Positions 1 through 8,833 are shown, counted from the stretch's first letter. The stretch is DNA of 42,014 bases from Bacillota bacterium (GCA_023415575.1 JAEZKF010000039.1:1-42014); one strand, 5' to 3'. Notes: generated by a model from the letters alone, not told the origin. Program-made: numbers and translations.

Positions 1-58
1 GATATGCTTCCACTGCAGCTATTTTCTCCTCCGGCGGAATCTTCGGCTTTCCTGACAC
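1..58 (-). CDS. IS3-type transposase OrfA, N-terminal fragment (runs off window)
   Basis: This minus-strand reading frame starts with GTG at 58-56, preceded 7 nt upstream by a GAGGGGAG ribosome binding site, and leaves the window after 19 codons. It reads MSGKPKIPPEEKIAAVEAY, which resembles the start of helix-turn-helix OrfA proteins of IS3-family transposases. Only the N-terminus is visible, so it cannot be told whether the gene is intact. An unrelated small HTH protein is possible but less likely given the adjacent IS-like terminus. Confidence 0.6.
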   Translation of the reverse strand, partial: MSGKPKIPPEEKIAAVEAY

Positions 59-121
59 AATAATACTCCCCTCTCTGTTTCAGTGGTTTTGTTTTTTCCA
101 CTGTCTACTTTAAGGGGAGCA
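1..121 (-). mobile_element. left end of an IS3-family-like insertion sequence (partial)
   Basis: Read on the minus strand, the segment starts at 121 with TGCTCCCCTTAAAGT, a G/C-rich TG-starting end of the kind found on IS3-group elements. It runs through a short leader into the first codons of a transposase-like protein. The rest of the element lies outside the window, so the family call rests on the terminus and 19 residues only. A target-site duplication cannot be judged. Confidence 0.6.
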
Positions 122-197
122 TATCAAACGTGCGGATGCCTTCTTTATAGCGCTGGTGCTGTGAGTAGGTAGATTATTGCCATTTGGGCCTCGACGT

Positions 198-226
198 TTG
201 ACATTCAAATGGAGATGGTTTATATT
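198..226 (+). promoter_or_regulatory. sigma-A-type promoter of the MFS gene
   Basis: TTGACA (198-203), a 17-nt spacer and TATATT (221-226) form a near-consensus promoter about 80 nt upstream of the MFS start codon and about 75 nt from the IS end. Nothing else is recognisable in 122-308. Confidence 0.75.
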
Positions 227-308
227 TGATATCGAGTTTGCTTTAGCGGTATCTGCCCGCGGCTTGTTATGGCAGGGTGCCCTAACGTAGAAGGAGACAA
301 ATTACTAT

Positions 309-1496
309 ATGGCATTACTACTTCTGATTCTAATCTATCTCGCCTTTATCAGCTTAGGTCTGCCCGACTCGATGATGGGTGCCTGCTGGCCTGCCATGCA
401 GCCGGAGTTCGGTGTTCCCTACAGCTTTGCAGGCCTGCTTTCAATTGTTATCTTTGCCTCGACCATGGTATCGAGTCTTTTCAGCGTGCGAGCCGTCCGC
501 CGCTTCGGGACAGGAAAAGTGACGGTTGCAAGCGTGCTGATGACAGCACTTGCTCTGCTCGGCATCTCGTTTGCACCCTCGTACTATGTCGTGGTTTTAT
601 TGTGTGTTCCATTGGGGCTGGGCGGCGGCTGCGTGGATGCAGGACTCAATGCCTTTGTCGCCGAGCACTACCAGTCGCGCCATATGAGCTGGCTGCACTG
701 CTTTTGGGGAGTAGGCTCTATGATCGGCCCTGTTATCATGTCCCGCAGCATTACTGCGGGGAGCTGGCGCGGCGGCTTTTCGACCGTTTCTTCGCTGCAG
801 TTTACCTTGTTCTTCATCCTTCTGTTCTCGCTGCCTCTGTGGAAGCGTGTGATAGCGATGTCAAACGGTGGGGCTGTTTCGCACAATGAAGTGGCTGCAA
901 AGTCCGAGGACAAGGGCATGGTCTATGTGCTCCGCATGAAGGGGGTAAAGGCGGCGCTCTTTTCCTTCTTCTTTTACTGTGCAACCGAAGCGACCATGGG
1001 CCTGTGGGGCGCAAGCTACCTAACGGAGTTCAAGGGCGCTTCTGCTGCCCAAGCGGCTAAGTGGGTGTCGTATTTCTACTTCGGCATCACGTTCGGACGC
1101 TTTATCACCGGCTTTGCGACCATAAAGCTGCGCAACACCACCCTTATTCGGCTAGGCCAGGGGATTATCCTGCTCGGGGCCCTTTTGATGCTGCTGCCGG
1201 TGCCCGTACTGCTTAATGCGATAGGCTTTGTGCTGGTCGGACTTGGCTGCGCCCCCATCTTCCCCTGTATGCTGCACGAAACGCCTACGAGATTCGGCAA
1301 GGAGGATGCACGCGTAGTGATGAGCTTTCAGCAGGCCGTTGCGTGTGTCGGCTCTACCATCATGCCGCCCCTGTTTGGCTTTTTGGCCGAGCAATCCACC
1401 TTCCTGTGGTTTGCCCCTTTCCTGATGGTTTGTACCGCTTTGATGTTCCTGTTCACAGAGCGCATCAACAAGATTATGAAAAGCAAACAGAACTAG
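309..1496 (+). CDS. major facilitator superfamily (MFS) transporter
   Basis: A 395-residue polytopic membrane protein with about 12 hydrophobic segments, the usual length for an MFS permease. Features typical of the family are the acidic LGLPDS element in the first helix, the loop-2 region with a basic RRFGTGKV stretch, and a glycine-rich helix (GLGGGCVDAGLNAF) around residue 105. This N-terminal pattern resembles the sugar/FucP-like or YfkF-like branch, but the substrate cannot be inferred. The start at 309 is set by AAGGAGA 11 nt upstream. The gene stands alone with its own promoter and a terminator at 1511, converging on malic enzyme. Confidence 0.9.
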   Translation: MALLLLILIYLAFISLGLPDSMMGACWPAMQPEFGVPYSFAGLLSIVIFASTMVSSLFSVRAVRRFGTGKVTVASVLMTALALLGISFAPSYYVVVLLCVPLGLGGGCVDAGLNAFVAEHYQSRHMSWLHCFWGVGSMIGPVIMSRSITAGSWRGGFSTVSSLQFTLFFILLFSLPLWKRVIAMSNGGAVSHNEVAAKSEDKGMVYVLRMKGVKAALFSFFFYCATEATMGLWGASYLTEFKGASAAQAAKWVSYFYFGITFGRFITGFATIKLRNTTLIRLGQGIILLGALLMLLPVPVLLNAIGFVLVGLGCAPIFPCMLHETPTRFGKEDARVVMSFQQAVACVGSTIMPPLFGFLAEQSTFLWFAPFLMVCTALMFLFTERINKIMKSKQN

Positions 1497-1510
1497 CGTA
1501 AAGAATAACA

Positions 1511-1558
1511 ATCCCCCGTTTACCTGCGTATAAAGTGCAGGCCTAACGGGGGATTTTT
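1511..1558. terminator. bidirectional terminator between MFS and malic enzyme genes
   Basis: Ten-base arms ATCCCCCGTT (1511-1520) and AACGGGGGAT (1545-1554), with an inner CCTGC/GCAGG stem, are followed by TTTTT on the plus strand. The hairpin sits between two converging genes. Confidence 0.85.
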
Positions 1559-1581
1559 GCTATTTATGTGATAAGTGCAGG

Positions 1582-2751
1582 CTAAATCCTAGCCTCGCCC
1601 GTTCTTATGGCCTCGTCCGCTACCGCCTTGGCGACGGCGTCTGCCACCTTTTTGTCAAGTGCACTCGGAATGATGTAGTCATGGCTTAGGTCTTCGGGGG
1701 AAACCAGGTCTGCGATTGCATACGCAGCGCGCTGCTTCATGCCCTCGGTGATGCGCTTTGCCCGCACGGTGAGAGCTCCCTTAAACACGCCGGGGAAGAC
1801 CAGCACGTTGTTAATCTGGTTGGGGAAGTCCGAACGTCCTGTGCCGATTACCAAGGCGCCGCCGTGCTTGGCCTCATCGGGCATAATCTCAGGCGTTGGG
1901 TTTGCCATTGCAAGCACGATGCCGCCGTTCATGGTCGACACCATCTCGGCCGTGACAAGCCCGGGGCGGGAGACGCCCACAAAGGCATCGGCACCACGCA
2001 GGGCATCAGCCAACAGACCGTGCTCGTGGTCAAGGTTTGAAATCTTCGCAATCTCGGCCTGCGGAGCGGTCAGGTTATCGTCACCCTCGCAGATGATGCC
2101 GTTGATATCGCACATCACAACGTTGCCAAACCCCATCGAGATGAGAAGGTTGCCAATGGCAATGCCCGCAGCGCCAGCGCCGTTGATGACAATCTTTAGC
2201 TTGCCCATGGTCTTGCCCGTAACCTTGATGGCGTTGAGCATGGCTGCTGCTACCACAATAGCGGTGCCGTGCTGGTCATCGTGAAAGACCGGAATATCAC
2301 AAAGTTCCTTGAGCCTGCGCTCCACCTCAAAGCAGCGGGGGGCGGCGATGTCCTCAAGATTGATACCGCCGAAGCTCTTGGAAATCAGGTAGATGGTCTC
2401 CACAAGCTTGTCCACATCCTTGGTGTCCACGCAGATGGGGAAGGCATCCACTCCGCCGAACTCCTTAAACAGGGCGCACTTGCCCTCCATCACCGGCATG
2501 CCGGCGGCAGGGCCGATGTCGCCCAGGCCCAGAACGGCAGAACCGTCCGTGATGACGGCAACAAGGTTTGAGCGCCTTGTCAGTTCAAAGGATTTCTCAT
2601 AGTCTGCCGCAATTGCCCGGCAGGGTTCCGCAACACCGGGAGTGTATAGCAGCGAGAGGTCCTCGCGGGTGTTGATGGCCTTTCGCGATACCACCTCAAT
2701 CTTCCCGCGCAGTTGATAGTGCAAATCAAGTGACTGCTGGCTGATATCCAT
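1582..2751 (-). CDS. malic enzyme (oxaloacetate-decarboxylating malate dehydrogenase)
   Basis: The enzyme converts malate to pyruvate and CO2 with reduction of NAD(P)+. The 389-residue protein is the short bacterial form without a phosphotransacetylase domain. Visible family motifs are SLLYTPGVAEPC near residue 35, TDGSAVLGLGDIGP near 70, the metal-binding stretch around FHDDQHGTAIV near 160, and the Rossmann loop NGAGAAGIAIG near 190. The start is supported by AAAGGAAG 8 nt upstream. The gene follows fumC by 50 nt on the same strand with no terminator between, so the two probably form an operon carrying fumarate to pyruvate. Cofactor preference (NAD or NADP) cannot be told from the sequence by eye. 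Confidence 0.95.
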   Translation of the reverse strand: MDISQQSLDLHYQLRGKIEVVSRKAINTREDLSLLYTPGVAEPCRAIAADYEKSFELTRRSNLVAVITDGSAVLGLGDIGPAAGMPVMEGKCALFKEFGGVDAFPICVDTKDVDKLVETIYLISKSFGGINLEDIAAPRCFEVERRLKELCDIPVFHDDQHGTAIVVAAAMLNAIKVTGKTMGKLKIVINGAGAAGIAIGNLLISMGFGNVVMCDINGIICEGDDNLTAPQAEIAKISNLDHEHGLLADALRGADAFVGVSRPGLVTAEMVSTMNGGIVLAMANPTPEIMPDEAKHGGALVIGTGRSDFPNQINNVLVFPGVFKGALTVRAKRITEGMKQRAAYAIADLVSPEDLSHDYIIPSALDKKVADAVAKAVADEAIRTGEARI

Positions 2752-2801
2752 TTATATAACTTCCTTTACAGTAGTGTCAATGATAGTATCCCCGGAGTGT
2801 A

Positions 2802-4172
2802 TTATACCATCTCTTCGGGATGGAACACCTCGTCAAACCGCTCGGCTGTCAGCAGCCCGAGTGTCACGGCAGATTCCCGCAGGGAGATGTTGTGCTCATA
2901 CGCATACTTTGCGCACTTCGCTGCGTTGTCATAGCCGATGTAGGGGGAAAGCGCTGTTACCAGCATGAGCGAGTTGTGCAGATTGTGTGCCATCTTCTCG
3001 CGGTTTGGGGTGATGCCCACCGCGCAGTGATCGTTAAACGACTTCATGGCATCTGAAAGCAGGCGGACCGATTGCAGGAAGTTGTAGATGCACACCGGCA
3101 TAAACACATTGAGCTCAAAGTTGCCCTGAGACGCCGCCATGCCCACCGCAACATCGTTTGCCATAACCTGTACGGCAACCATCGTCACCGCCTCGCACTG
3201 AGTGGGGTTGACCTTGCCCGGCATAATCGAGCTGCCCGGCTCGTTTTCGGGTATCTGTATCTCGCCAAGACCGCACCGAGGGCCGCTCGCGAGCCAGCGT
3301 ATGTCGTTGGCAATCTTCATGAGGTTTGCGGCAAGCGCCTTGAGTGCGCCGTGCGCAAACACCAGTTCATCCTTCGCGGTGAGGGAGTGGAATTTATTCT
3401 GCGCCGTCACAAACGGCTCGCCGGTTAGCTCGGCAATCTGCCTGGCGGCCTCTTCGGCAAAGCCCTTGGGGGCATTGAGCCCCGTACCTACGGCTGTGCC
3501 GCCCAGCGCAAGCTGCATGAGGGGAGAGAGGGAGGAGACAATCATATCCCGTGCGGTTTCAAGCATCGCGCGCCAGCCGCTGATCTCCTGCCCGAAGGTT
3601 ATGGGTGTGGCATCCTGCAGGTGGGTTCTACCCGACTTTACGACATCGGCGTACTCCTTTTCCAGCCGCGCAAAGGTTGCGGTAAGAACATCAAGCGAGG
3701 GCAGAAGCTGCTGCCTTATGGAGGTAACCGCAGCGATGTGCATGGCGGTGGGGAAGGTGTCGTTAGAGCTTTGAGACATGTTCACATGGTCGTTCGGGTG
3801 TAATAGCCGCTTGCCGCACAGCTCATTTGCGCGGTTGGCTATGACCTCGTTAACGTTCATATTGGACTGTGTACCGCTGCCCGTCTGCCACACCGCAAGC
3901 GGAAAGTGGTCGTCCAGCTTGCCAGAAAGAATCTCATCGCAAACCCGGGTGATGAGGTCTGTGCGCTCATCGTCTAGCTTGGTCAGACTGTGGTTTGCAA
4001 GCGCGCTTGCCTTTTTAAGCACTGCAAACGCACGAATAATCTCAGTGGGCATCTTCTCTGTGCCGATTCTAAAGTTCTCAAGGCTGCGCTGGGTCTGCGC
4101 TGCCCAATAGCGGTCGGATGGTACTGCAATCTCTCCCATCGAGTCACGCTCGATGCGCATTTTGTCGCTCAA
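2802..4172 (-). CDS. fumC: fumarate hydratase, class II
   Basis: A class II (iron-independent) fumarase that hydrates fumarate to L-malate in the cytoplasm. The start MRIERDSMGEIAVPSDRYW matches the family N-terminus. The superfamily signature GSSIMPGKVNP lies near residue 315, with SGRTHLQDATPITFGQE near 175 and TVGTGLNAP-like sequence (TAVGTGLNAP) near 225. I place the start at the TTG at 4172, which has GAGGTG 7 nt upstream and yields a normal-length protein of 456 residues. An upstream ATG at 4193 lacks a good ribosome binding site, and an internal ATG at 4160 is the alternative. A near-consensus promoter lies at 4230-4258 and malic enzyme follows. Confidence 0.95.
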   Translation of the reverse strand: MSDKMRIERDSMGEIAVPSDRYWAAQTQRSLENFRIGTEKMPTEIIRAFAVLKKASALANHSLTKLDDERTDLITRVCDEILSGKLDDHFPLAVWQTGSGTQSNMNVNEVIANRANELCGKRLLHPNDHVNMSQSSNDTFPTAMHIAAVTSIRQQLLPSLDVLTATFARLEKEYADVVKSGRTHLQDATPITFGQEISGWRAMLETARDMIVSSLSPLMQLALGGTAVGTGLNAPKGFAEEAARQIAELTGEPFVTAQNKFHSLTAKDELVFAHGALKALAANLMKIANDIRWLASGPRCGLGEIQIPENEPGSSIMPGKVNPTQCEAVTMVAVQVMANDVAVGMAASQGNFELNVFMPVCIYNFLQSVRLLSDAMKSFNDHCAVGITPNREKMAHNLHNSLMLVTALSPYIGYDNAAKCAKYAYEHNISLRESAVTLGLLTAERFDEVFHPEEMV

Positions 4173-4229
4173 TACATTGCACCTCATTTGCAAATCGTAG
4201 TGCCTGCCGTAAAAAACGGCTCCTAACCC

Positions 4230-4258
4230 ACTATAAATGCTGGAAATGGGGGTGTCAA
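4230..4258 (-). promoter_or_regulatory. sigma-A-type promoter of the fumC-malic enzyme operon
   Basis: On the minus strand, TTGACA (4258-4253), a 17-nt spacer and TATAGT (4235-4230) lie about 58 nt before the fumC TTG start. Confidence 0.8.
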
Positions 4259-4276
4259 GCCCTTTTTCGCATTACT

Positions 4277-4320
4277 GCGCAAAACAAAAGGACACGGGGC
4301 AAACCTTTGCCCGCATCCTT
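4277..4320 (-). terminator. rho-independent terminator after the small membrane protein gene
   Basis: On the minus strand, AAGGA and GGGCAAA pair with TTTGCCC and TCCTT (4320-4288) to make a long hairpin, followed by TTTTGTTTT. It closes the gene ending at 4347 and separates it from the fumC promoter. Confidence 0.75.
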
Positions 4321-4346
4321 ATTTCCTTATGGATATAAAACCCCGG

Positions 4347-4762
4347 TTACATTTCTTTTGCGTACTTAGAGAGGTAATATACCTGTACAGCGTACACCAT
4401 AAGATAGGCTATCACCATCACAAGGATAATCGCTATACTTGCATCAAGCAGCACGCAGATGAGCATAGCAGTGCCGTATATAAGCGACATGGCGTCAAAC
4501 CCCTTGCTCTTTGCCTTGTCGGAAATGATATCAGCGCGCTTATCCGTCTCTTCCATCTGCTCCTGTGCCTGTTCGGGATGGCGTAATAGCAGTACGGCTG
4601 AATCAGCTTTGCAATGCTAAGCCCCGAAAGCCCCGCTCCCACCCCGATGCACACCCCGTGCAGGGTTTGCTGGGCATCATCGATTAGCACAAACCCGCCT
4701 ACCCCCACCAGCGCAAGCCCCACCAGAAGGAGCAGGCTAAACGCAATGATGGTTTTCTTCAT
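4347..4762 (-). pseudogene. small membrane protein gene interrupted by a one-base frameshift
   Basis: Translation from the ATG at 4762 (GAGGAGAG upstream) begins MKKTIIAFSLLLLVGLALVG and gives two hydrophobic segments up to ...LSIAKLIQPYCYYA. It then runs on in a basic, non-membrane frame. The neighbouring frame takes over cleanly at about 4582 with HPEQAQEQMEETDKRADIIS and two more membrane segments ending ...YYLSKYAKEM at 4347. Adding one base (TAC CGC CAT instead of TAC GC CAT, positions 4584-4578) restores one continuous protein of about 138 residues with four membrane segments and a central charged E/D/K/R-rich loop. That layout is familiar from clostridial small membrane proteins of unknown function. 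The site is not a slippery heptamer, so mutation or sequencing error is likelier than programmed frameshifting. Confidence 0.7.
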
Positions 4763-4820
4763 GACTGCCACTCTCCTCGTACATAAAAATCTCCCCCATA
4801 CTCCCACGCCGACGGCCCAA

Positions 4821-4858
4821 AACACAAAAAGACCTGAGAGCTGCAGGGCTCTCAGGTC
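4821..4858 (-). terminator. rho-independent terminator downstream of the amidase gene
   Basis: Perfect ten-base arms GACCTGAGAG (4831-4840) and CTCTCAGGTC (4849-4858) are followed on the minus strand by TTTTTGTGTTTT. The hairpin lies about 110 nt after the amidase stop codon. Confidence 0.85.
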
Positions 4859-4971
4859 AAAGCTATGTGAAAAGTATAGCATTTATGCAGGGTTTTCGTA
4901 CTTTAGAGATTGTAAATATGAAGCGAGCTTTCCTCAGTAAAAGCGCAAGGGATGCAACTATCACTACTGCA

Positions 4972-7893
4972 TTATATGCTATTAAGAATTCCTCTTGATA
5001 TCGCATATGCGGCGCGGTCGATATCGTTGGCGGAGAGCATCTGCTCATACTCCGAGGGGTTGGAGATAAACCCAAGCTCGCACAATACCGATGGAGCGTA
5101 GTAAGTTCGCGTAACCACATAGGTGGAGCGATATGTACCCCGTGCCTTACGCCCCGTCTGGGCAGAAAGCTGACTTAAGAGGTTGCTTGCAAGACTGCTG
5201 GATGCAGAGGTATAGTAATACACCTCAACACCTGTTGCTTTGTTGGAATTTGCCGACTCTGCCGTACTGTTGATATGAACGGAAACAAAGAAGTCGGCCC
5301 TTACCTTTTCGCCCAGTCCTGCGCGGTCGGCAAGAGTTGCGCCGTTATCGCTCTGGCGGGTTAGGTATACCTGAGCGCCGAGCTCCTGCAGGTAGGTGCG
5401 TGCCTTCTGCGATATCGCAAGGGTGATGTGTTTTTCCATCGCCCCTTTTTCGCCGGTGGGCCCAAGCGCGCCGGGGTCGGCTCCGCCGTGGCCGGGGTCG
5501 AGCACGACGGTTATTCCGCTTAGCGGCTTATCGGGGTTATTTGACTTTGCGGGGGCCTTTTTAAAGTACAGCACCGCATCATTACCGCGGTAGCTTAGGC
5601 TGTAGCCCCAAAGGGAGGCACCGGCTTTCAGCGTAAAGGTCGCGGTCTGCCCGTCTACCGTACAGGAGGAGAACAGGCCGCTCTGTGATACATCAAAGCC
5701 CGTTAACCCCTTTAGGTTGTACAGAGAAACCTTGACCGTATCTCCTGAGCGGGAGAAGGAAAACGGGATATTCGCCCCACCCTTTAAAACATACCCTTCG
5801 CCGCTTGAATCCTTTTCAAACGTAATGCCCTTGAGCGTCGGGGCCGGGAGCGTTTCACCCTCCACCATCGTCACGGCAGACTTTTTGACGTATCCGCCCA
5901 TAGAGAGCTTAAACATGGTATCTGTTTCATCCGCGACGTAATCGGTCGTATTCTTGCGCAGGTTGGTAATTGTTTCGGAGTTGCTGTCCGCCGATTTATA
6001 CACTAGGGTGATGTCATCAAGCATCCGCACCGAGGCGGTGGTATTTGCCCCTACATAGAAGAGCTCGCCCGACGATTGATAGGTTGTGGTCTTGCCGTTA
6101 TACTGCAGGGTGTATGTCACCTTGCCGAGATTAGTGGTGCGCGACTCGGAGTAGTCGCCGCTTACTGTCAGGGAGCCTTTATAGGTGGCGGGAACCCCGT
6201 TCTCGGCGGTGGCTGCCACCTGCGTTAGAGTACAGGTGTTGCCGCCGATGCTTGCGGTAACAACAGCACCCGAGGGGGCTATGCACTTGACTTCATAGGT
6301 CTGACCACTCTTTACAACCCCCATCGAGGATGGCAGCATCGAGCTTTGGGTAATCTTTGATATCTTACTCACGCCGCCGGAGGAGGCCCGCTTGATGGTG
6401 CGCGTAATGGTCTTTGAGCCCTGTGTAACCGTCACGGTCGTGGTTCCTACCGGGATATTGAGGAACACGCCGAACGTGCCGCCCGCAGCGCGGTTTGTTA
6501 CAAGCTCGCCGTTGACGTACAAGTCCTGATTGGGGTCGGAGGTACCCATGATAAAGTAGGTGTTGGTGTTAATCGAAATATCTCCGCTCGGGCGGGTGAC
6601 AGAGAGCTTGCCGCTTACCGTAAAGGAGCTCGTGCGGTCGTTGACGGAGCTGTCAAGGTAAAGGCGGCTGATCTTATCGTACATCTTCAGCGGGTTTTTC
6701 ATAAAGGAGGTGCTGTCGCTGTACACATGACCGTCGCTGTAGCAGCTGCGCGCCATCATAATCTCGTACATCAGCTCCGCGGGGTCCATGTAGCTGCCGC
6801 CGCTTTGGTTGATATCCCCGACTGCCGCGCTGTTGATGGCGGGCATCAGGAGGACTGGCGTGCCGTAGGTGGCCTCCTGCCAGCCTTCAATGCGGGTTTT
6901 AAAATCGTCCGCACCGTAGCCGATGGCGGTGTAGAGCCTAGGGATGATTATGTCTATAATCCCTTCGCCAATCCATGCGGCGGTGTCGTAGGCATCGTCA
7001 AGGGTATAAGCATCGCTTGTTGTAGCAACGCCAAAGAACTTGGATGGGTCGGTTTCTGCCACGCGCTTGGATACCTCGCTGACCAAAGCCGTGACGTTAT
7101 CCCGCCTAAACTCGTCAATAGACCGGGTGCCGCCGAACTTTTGATAGGAGGCGGAATCGTTCAGGTTTTTCGGGTAGACGTCGGCATCCAGCAGTATGCC
7201 GCTTATCTTATATCCGCTCACAAGCTCCGCTGCGGCATCGGAAAACAGCTTGCGCACATCGGGGTTTGCGATATCATAATACTTTGCGTTATTGTCGCCC
7301 GTGATAAGGTACTCGGGATGCTGAGCGCCGGGGCTTTTGCTGCTGAGACTGTTTTGGGGCAGGTTATCGCCCTTTGCGGAGGAGAGCTGGGGCGGAACAT
7401 AGCCCTGTGTGGAATCCACATATTTCTCTAAGGCCTCAAGGCTGTCCGCGTCGGGGGTACCGAGGGTAGCCCGCACCGGGTCAATCCACGCAAACACCTT
7501 AATGCCGCGTTTTGCGGCAGAAGAGCAAAGATAGTCAAGCGGGTCAAAGGTGAGTGCAGACCCCTGTTTGCCGGTCAGATAGTAGGACACGGGGAAGACG
7601 CTGGAGTTGTACAAAGCATCGCCGGAGGCGCAAACCTTAAAGAACACGGCGTTGAGTTTTTTTTCCGCCGCAGCAGACAGTATTTTATCCAGCTCCGCCT
7701 TTAGGGCCGATTCGCTCAGCCCGGGTGCGGAGGGAAAATCCTTATTCGCAAAGGAGTCCACAAACACCCCGCGCAGCTCGCCGTCCAGTGTCTTTTGCCC
7801 AGACGTCGGTTGGGCGTTTACCCATACCCCGCAGGATAGCAGGATACTCAGCGCCAAAAGGCAGGCAACAAGTCTAAATAGTCGTTTCGCCAT
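4972..7893 (-). CDS. secreted GHL10-like glycosidase domain fused to N-acetylmuramoyl-L-alanine amidase
   Basis: A 973-residue exported protein. It has a signal peptide (MAKRLFRLVACLLALSILL...). Residues of about 40-400 form a glycosyl-hydrolase-like 10 (YngK/DUF187-type) domain, recognisable by ELRGVFVDSF, the KLNAVFFKVCASGDALY barrel strand and GIKVFAWIDPVRA. A beta-rich middle region follows, with Ig/SH3-like segments and no catalytic motif I can name. The C-terminal 180 residues are an Amidase_3 zinc hydrolase with VVLDPGHGGADPGA, the metal-ligand Glu in MEKHITL, SVHINS and the catalytic Glu in LCELGFISN. The amidase cleaves the lactyl-amide bond of peptidoglycan. The start is at 7893 (AAGGAGG 7 nt upstream); the adjacent ATG at 7896 is only 4 nt from it. 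A sporulation or cell-wall remodelling role is inferred. Confidence 0.9.
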   Translation of the reverse strand: MAKRLFRLVACLLALSILLSCGVWVNAQPTSGQKTLDGELRGVFVDSFANKDFPSAPGLSESALKAELDKILSAAAEKKLNAVFFKVCASGDALYNSSVFPVSYYLTGKQGSALTFDPLDYLCSSAAKRGIKVFAWIDPVRATLGTPDADSLEALEKYVDSTQGYVPPQLSSAKGDNLPQNSLSSKSPGAQHPEYLITGDNNAKYYDIANPDVRKLFSDAAAELVSGYKISGILLDADVYPKNLNDSASYQKFGGTRSIDEFRRDNVTALVSEVSKRVAETDPSKFFGVATTSDAYTLDDAYDTAAWIGEGIIDIIIPRLYTAIGYGADDFKTRIEGWQEATYGTPVLLMPAINSAAVGDINQSGGSYMDPAELMYEIMMARSCYSDGHVYSDSTSFMKNPLKMYDKISRLYLDSSVNDRTSSFTVSGKLSVTRPSGDISINTNTYFIMGTSDPNQDLYVNGELVTNRAAGGTFGVFLNIPVGTTTVTVTQGSKTITRTIKRASSGGVSKISKITQSSMLPSSMGVVKSGQTYEVKCIAPSGAVVTASIGGNTCTLTQVAATAENGVPATYKGSLTVSGDYSESRTTNLGKVTYTLQYNGKTTTYQSSGELFYVGANTTASVRMLDDITLVYKSADSNSETITNLRKNTTDYVADETDTMFKLSMGGYVKKSAVTMVEGETLPAPTLKGITFEKDSSGEGYVLKGGANIPFSFSRSGDTVKVSLYNLKGLTGFDVSQSGLFSSCTVDGQTATFTLKAGASLWGYSLSYRGNDAVLYFKKAPAKSNNPDKPLSGITVVLDPGHGGADPGALGPTGEKGAMEKHITLAISQKARTYLQELGAQVYLTRQSDNGATLADRAGLGEKVRADFFVSVHINSTAESANSNKATGVEVYYYTSASSSLASNLLSQLSAQTGRKARGTYRSTYVVTRTYYAPSVLCELGFISNPSEYEQMLSANDIDRAAYAISRGILNSI

Positions 7894-7991
7894 CATGAGT
7901 CCTCCTTGTTTGAGCGTGCTATTAAAACTGTGTCGTCTAATCCGGTAAATACTGCATGGAATATAACAAATATCCAATTATTTCTACTTAA

Positions 7992-8006
7992 TATGATATT
8001 ATCATA
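7992..8006. promoter_or_regulatory. 15-bp palindrome in the amidase/lipoprotein intergenic region
   Basis: TATGATA-T-TATCATA is a perfect palindrome located between the divergent amidase and lipoprotein genes, about 100 nt upstream of the amidase start. It may be an operator or part of an AT-rich minus-strand promoter. No regulator can be assigned. Confidence 0.35.
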
Positions 8007-8071
8007 CCACATTCATCCTAATAATTCAGCAATTAATCGCATCTTACAAAACAAACTGAAATTTGTCCGCG

Positions 8072-8100
8072 TTGACGCTTCCTGGTGCTCGGGGTATAAT
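8072..8100 (+). promoter_or_regulatory. sigma-A-type promoter of the lipoprotein gene at 8145
   Basis: TTGACG (8072-8077), a 17-nt spacer and a perfect TATAAT (8095-8100) lie 45 nt before the start codon. Confidence 0.8.
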
Positions 8101-8144
8101 GAAAACCGAATGATTGGTGGTTTGGAAGCAAGGAGGATGAACCG

Positions 8145-8753
8145 ATGCGTCGTATAACAACAGCCTATATGGCGCTTATCTGTGCACTCGTCTTCCTTGT
8201 CTGCGGCTGCACAAAAGGGAAAGCCATGCATGCGGAGCAAACCTCATCGGAGCAAGACGCCGTTGAGCGCAGCTTTGCACAGGTGTACACCCTGCGCTTT
8301 CCCGCTAAGTACTCGCAGTACGCCCAAAGCGGTGTGTTTGCAACATCCGAAACCGAGAACGGGCAAGAGGCTGACGGCACGCCTTATGTACATAAGCTGT
8401 ATGCCGATTTTATGCCCTATGAATCGCTTGACCTAATTCAGGAGCTGGAGCTCATGGGTGATGAGATGCCCGAGCAGGAGTACGACGAAAAGCTCACCGC
8501 AGTCTATGACTCCCTACGCGCCGTGTTTGTCATCACGGTATATGATAAGCGGCAGCTGGGGGATGGAGTAGATATCCCATCCGTAACCGGCTTTGCAAGT
8601 AACATCTTACTCGGTGAATGGGGAGACTACCTGTGCTATGCCAGCACCCCCACGCGCGATGAAACCGGCATGGAGAAAGAAAGCCTTACCGCCTACCGCG
8701 ACATATGCGGCGGGATACAGGAGATTTTCGATAGCATCCAGCCGTTGGTTTAA
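8145..8753 (+). CDS. lipoprotein of unknown function
   Basis: A 202-residue protein starting after AAGGAGG at 8129. The N-terminus is a lipoprotein signal peptide with lipobox VCGC (Cys22), so it should be anchored on the outer face of the membrane. The rest is soluble and mildly acidic, with a conserved-looking stretch around YSQYAQSGVFATSE and no catalytic motif I recognise. It is transcribed alone from a strong promoter and ends in a shared terminator at 8778. I do not recognise the family. Confidence 0.8.
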   Translation: MRRITTAYMALICALVFLVCGCTKGKAMHAEQTSSEQDAVERSFAQVYTLRFPAKYSQYAQSGVFATSETENGQEADGTPYVHKLYADFMPYESLDLIQELELMGDEMPEQEYDEKLTAVYDSLRAVFVITVYDKRQLGDGVDIPSVTGFASNILLGEWGDYLCYASTPTRDETGMEKESLTAYRDICGGIQEIFDSIQPLV

Positions 8754-8777
8754 AATCATAAGATTACATAAAACATC

Positions 8778-8815
8778 AAACGCCCTTGCGGATTGTATCC
8801 GCAAGGGCGTTTTAC
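8778..8815. terminator. bidirectional terminator
   Basis: Sixteen-base arms (8778-8793 and 8797-8812) with a 3-nt TGT loop, rich in GCCCTTGCGG, lie between the converging lipoprotein and acetyltransferase genes. Confidence 0.85.
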
Positions 8816-8833
8816 TGTAATTATAGCATTGTC

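Noticed and set aside
1739..2284. A long plus-strand open frame opposite malic enzyme
   Set aside because: It is a shadow of the GC-rich coding strand; composition and lack of signals do not support a gene.
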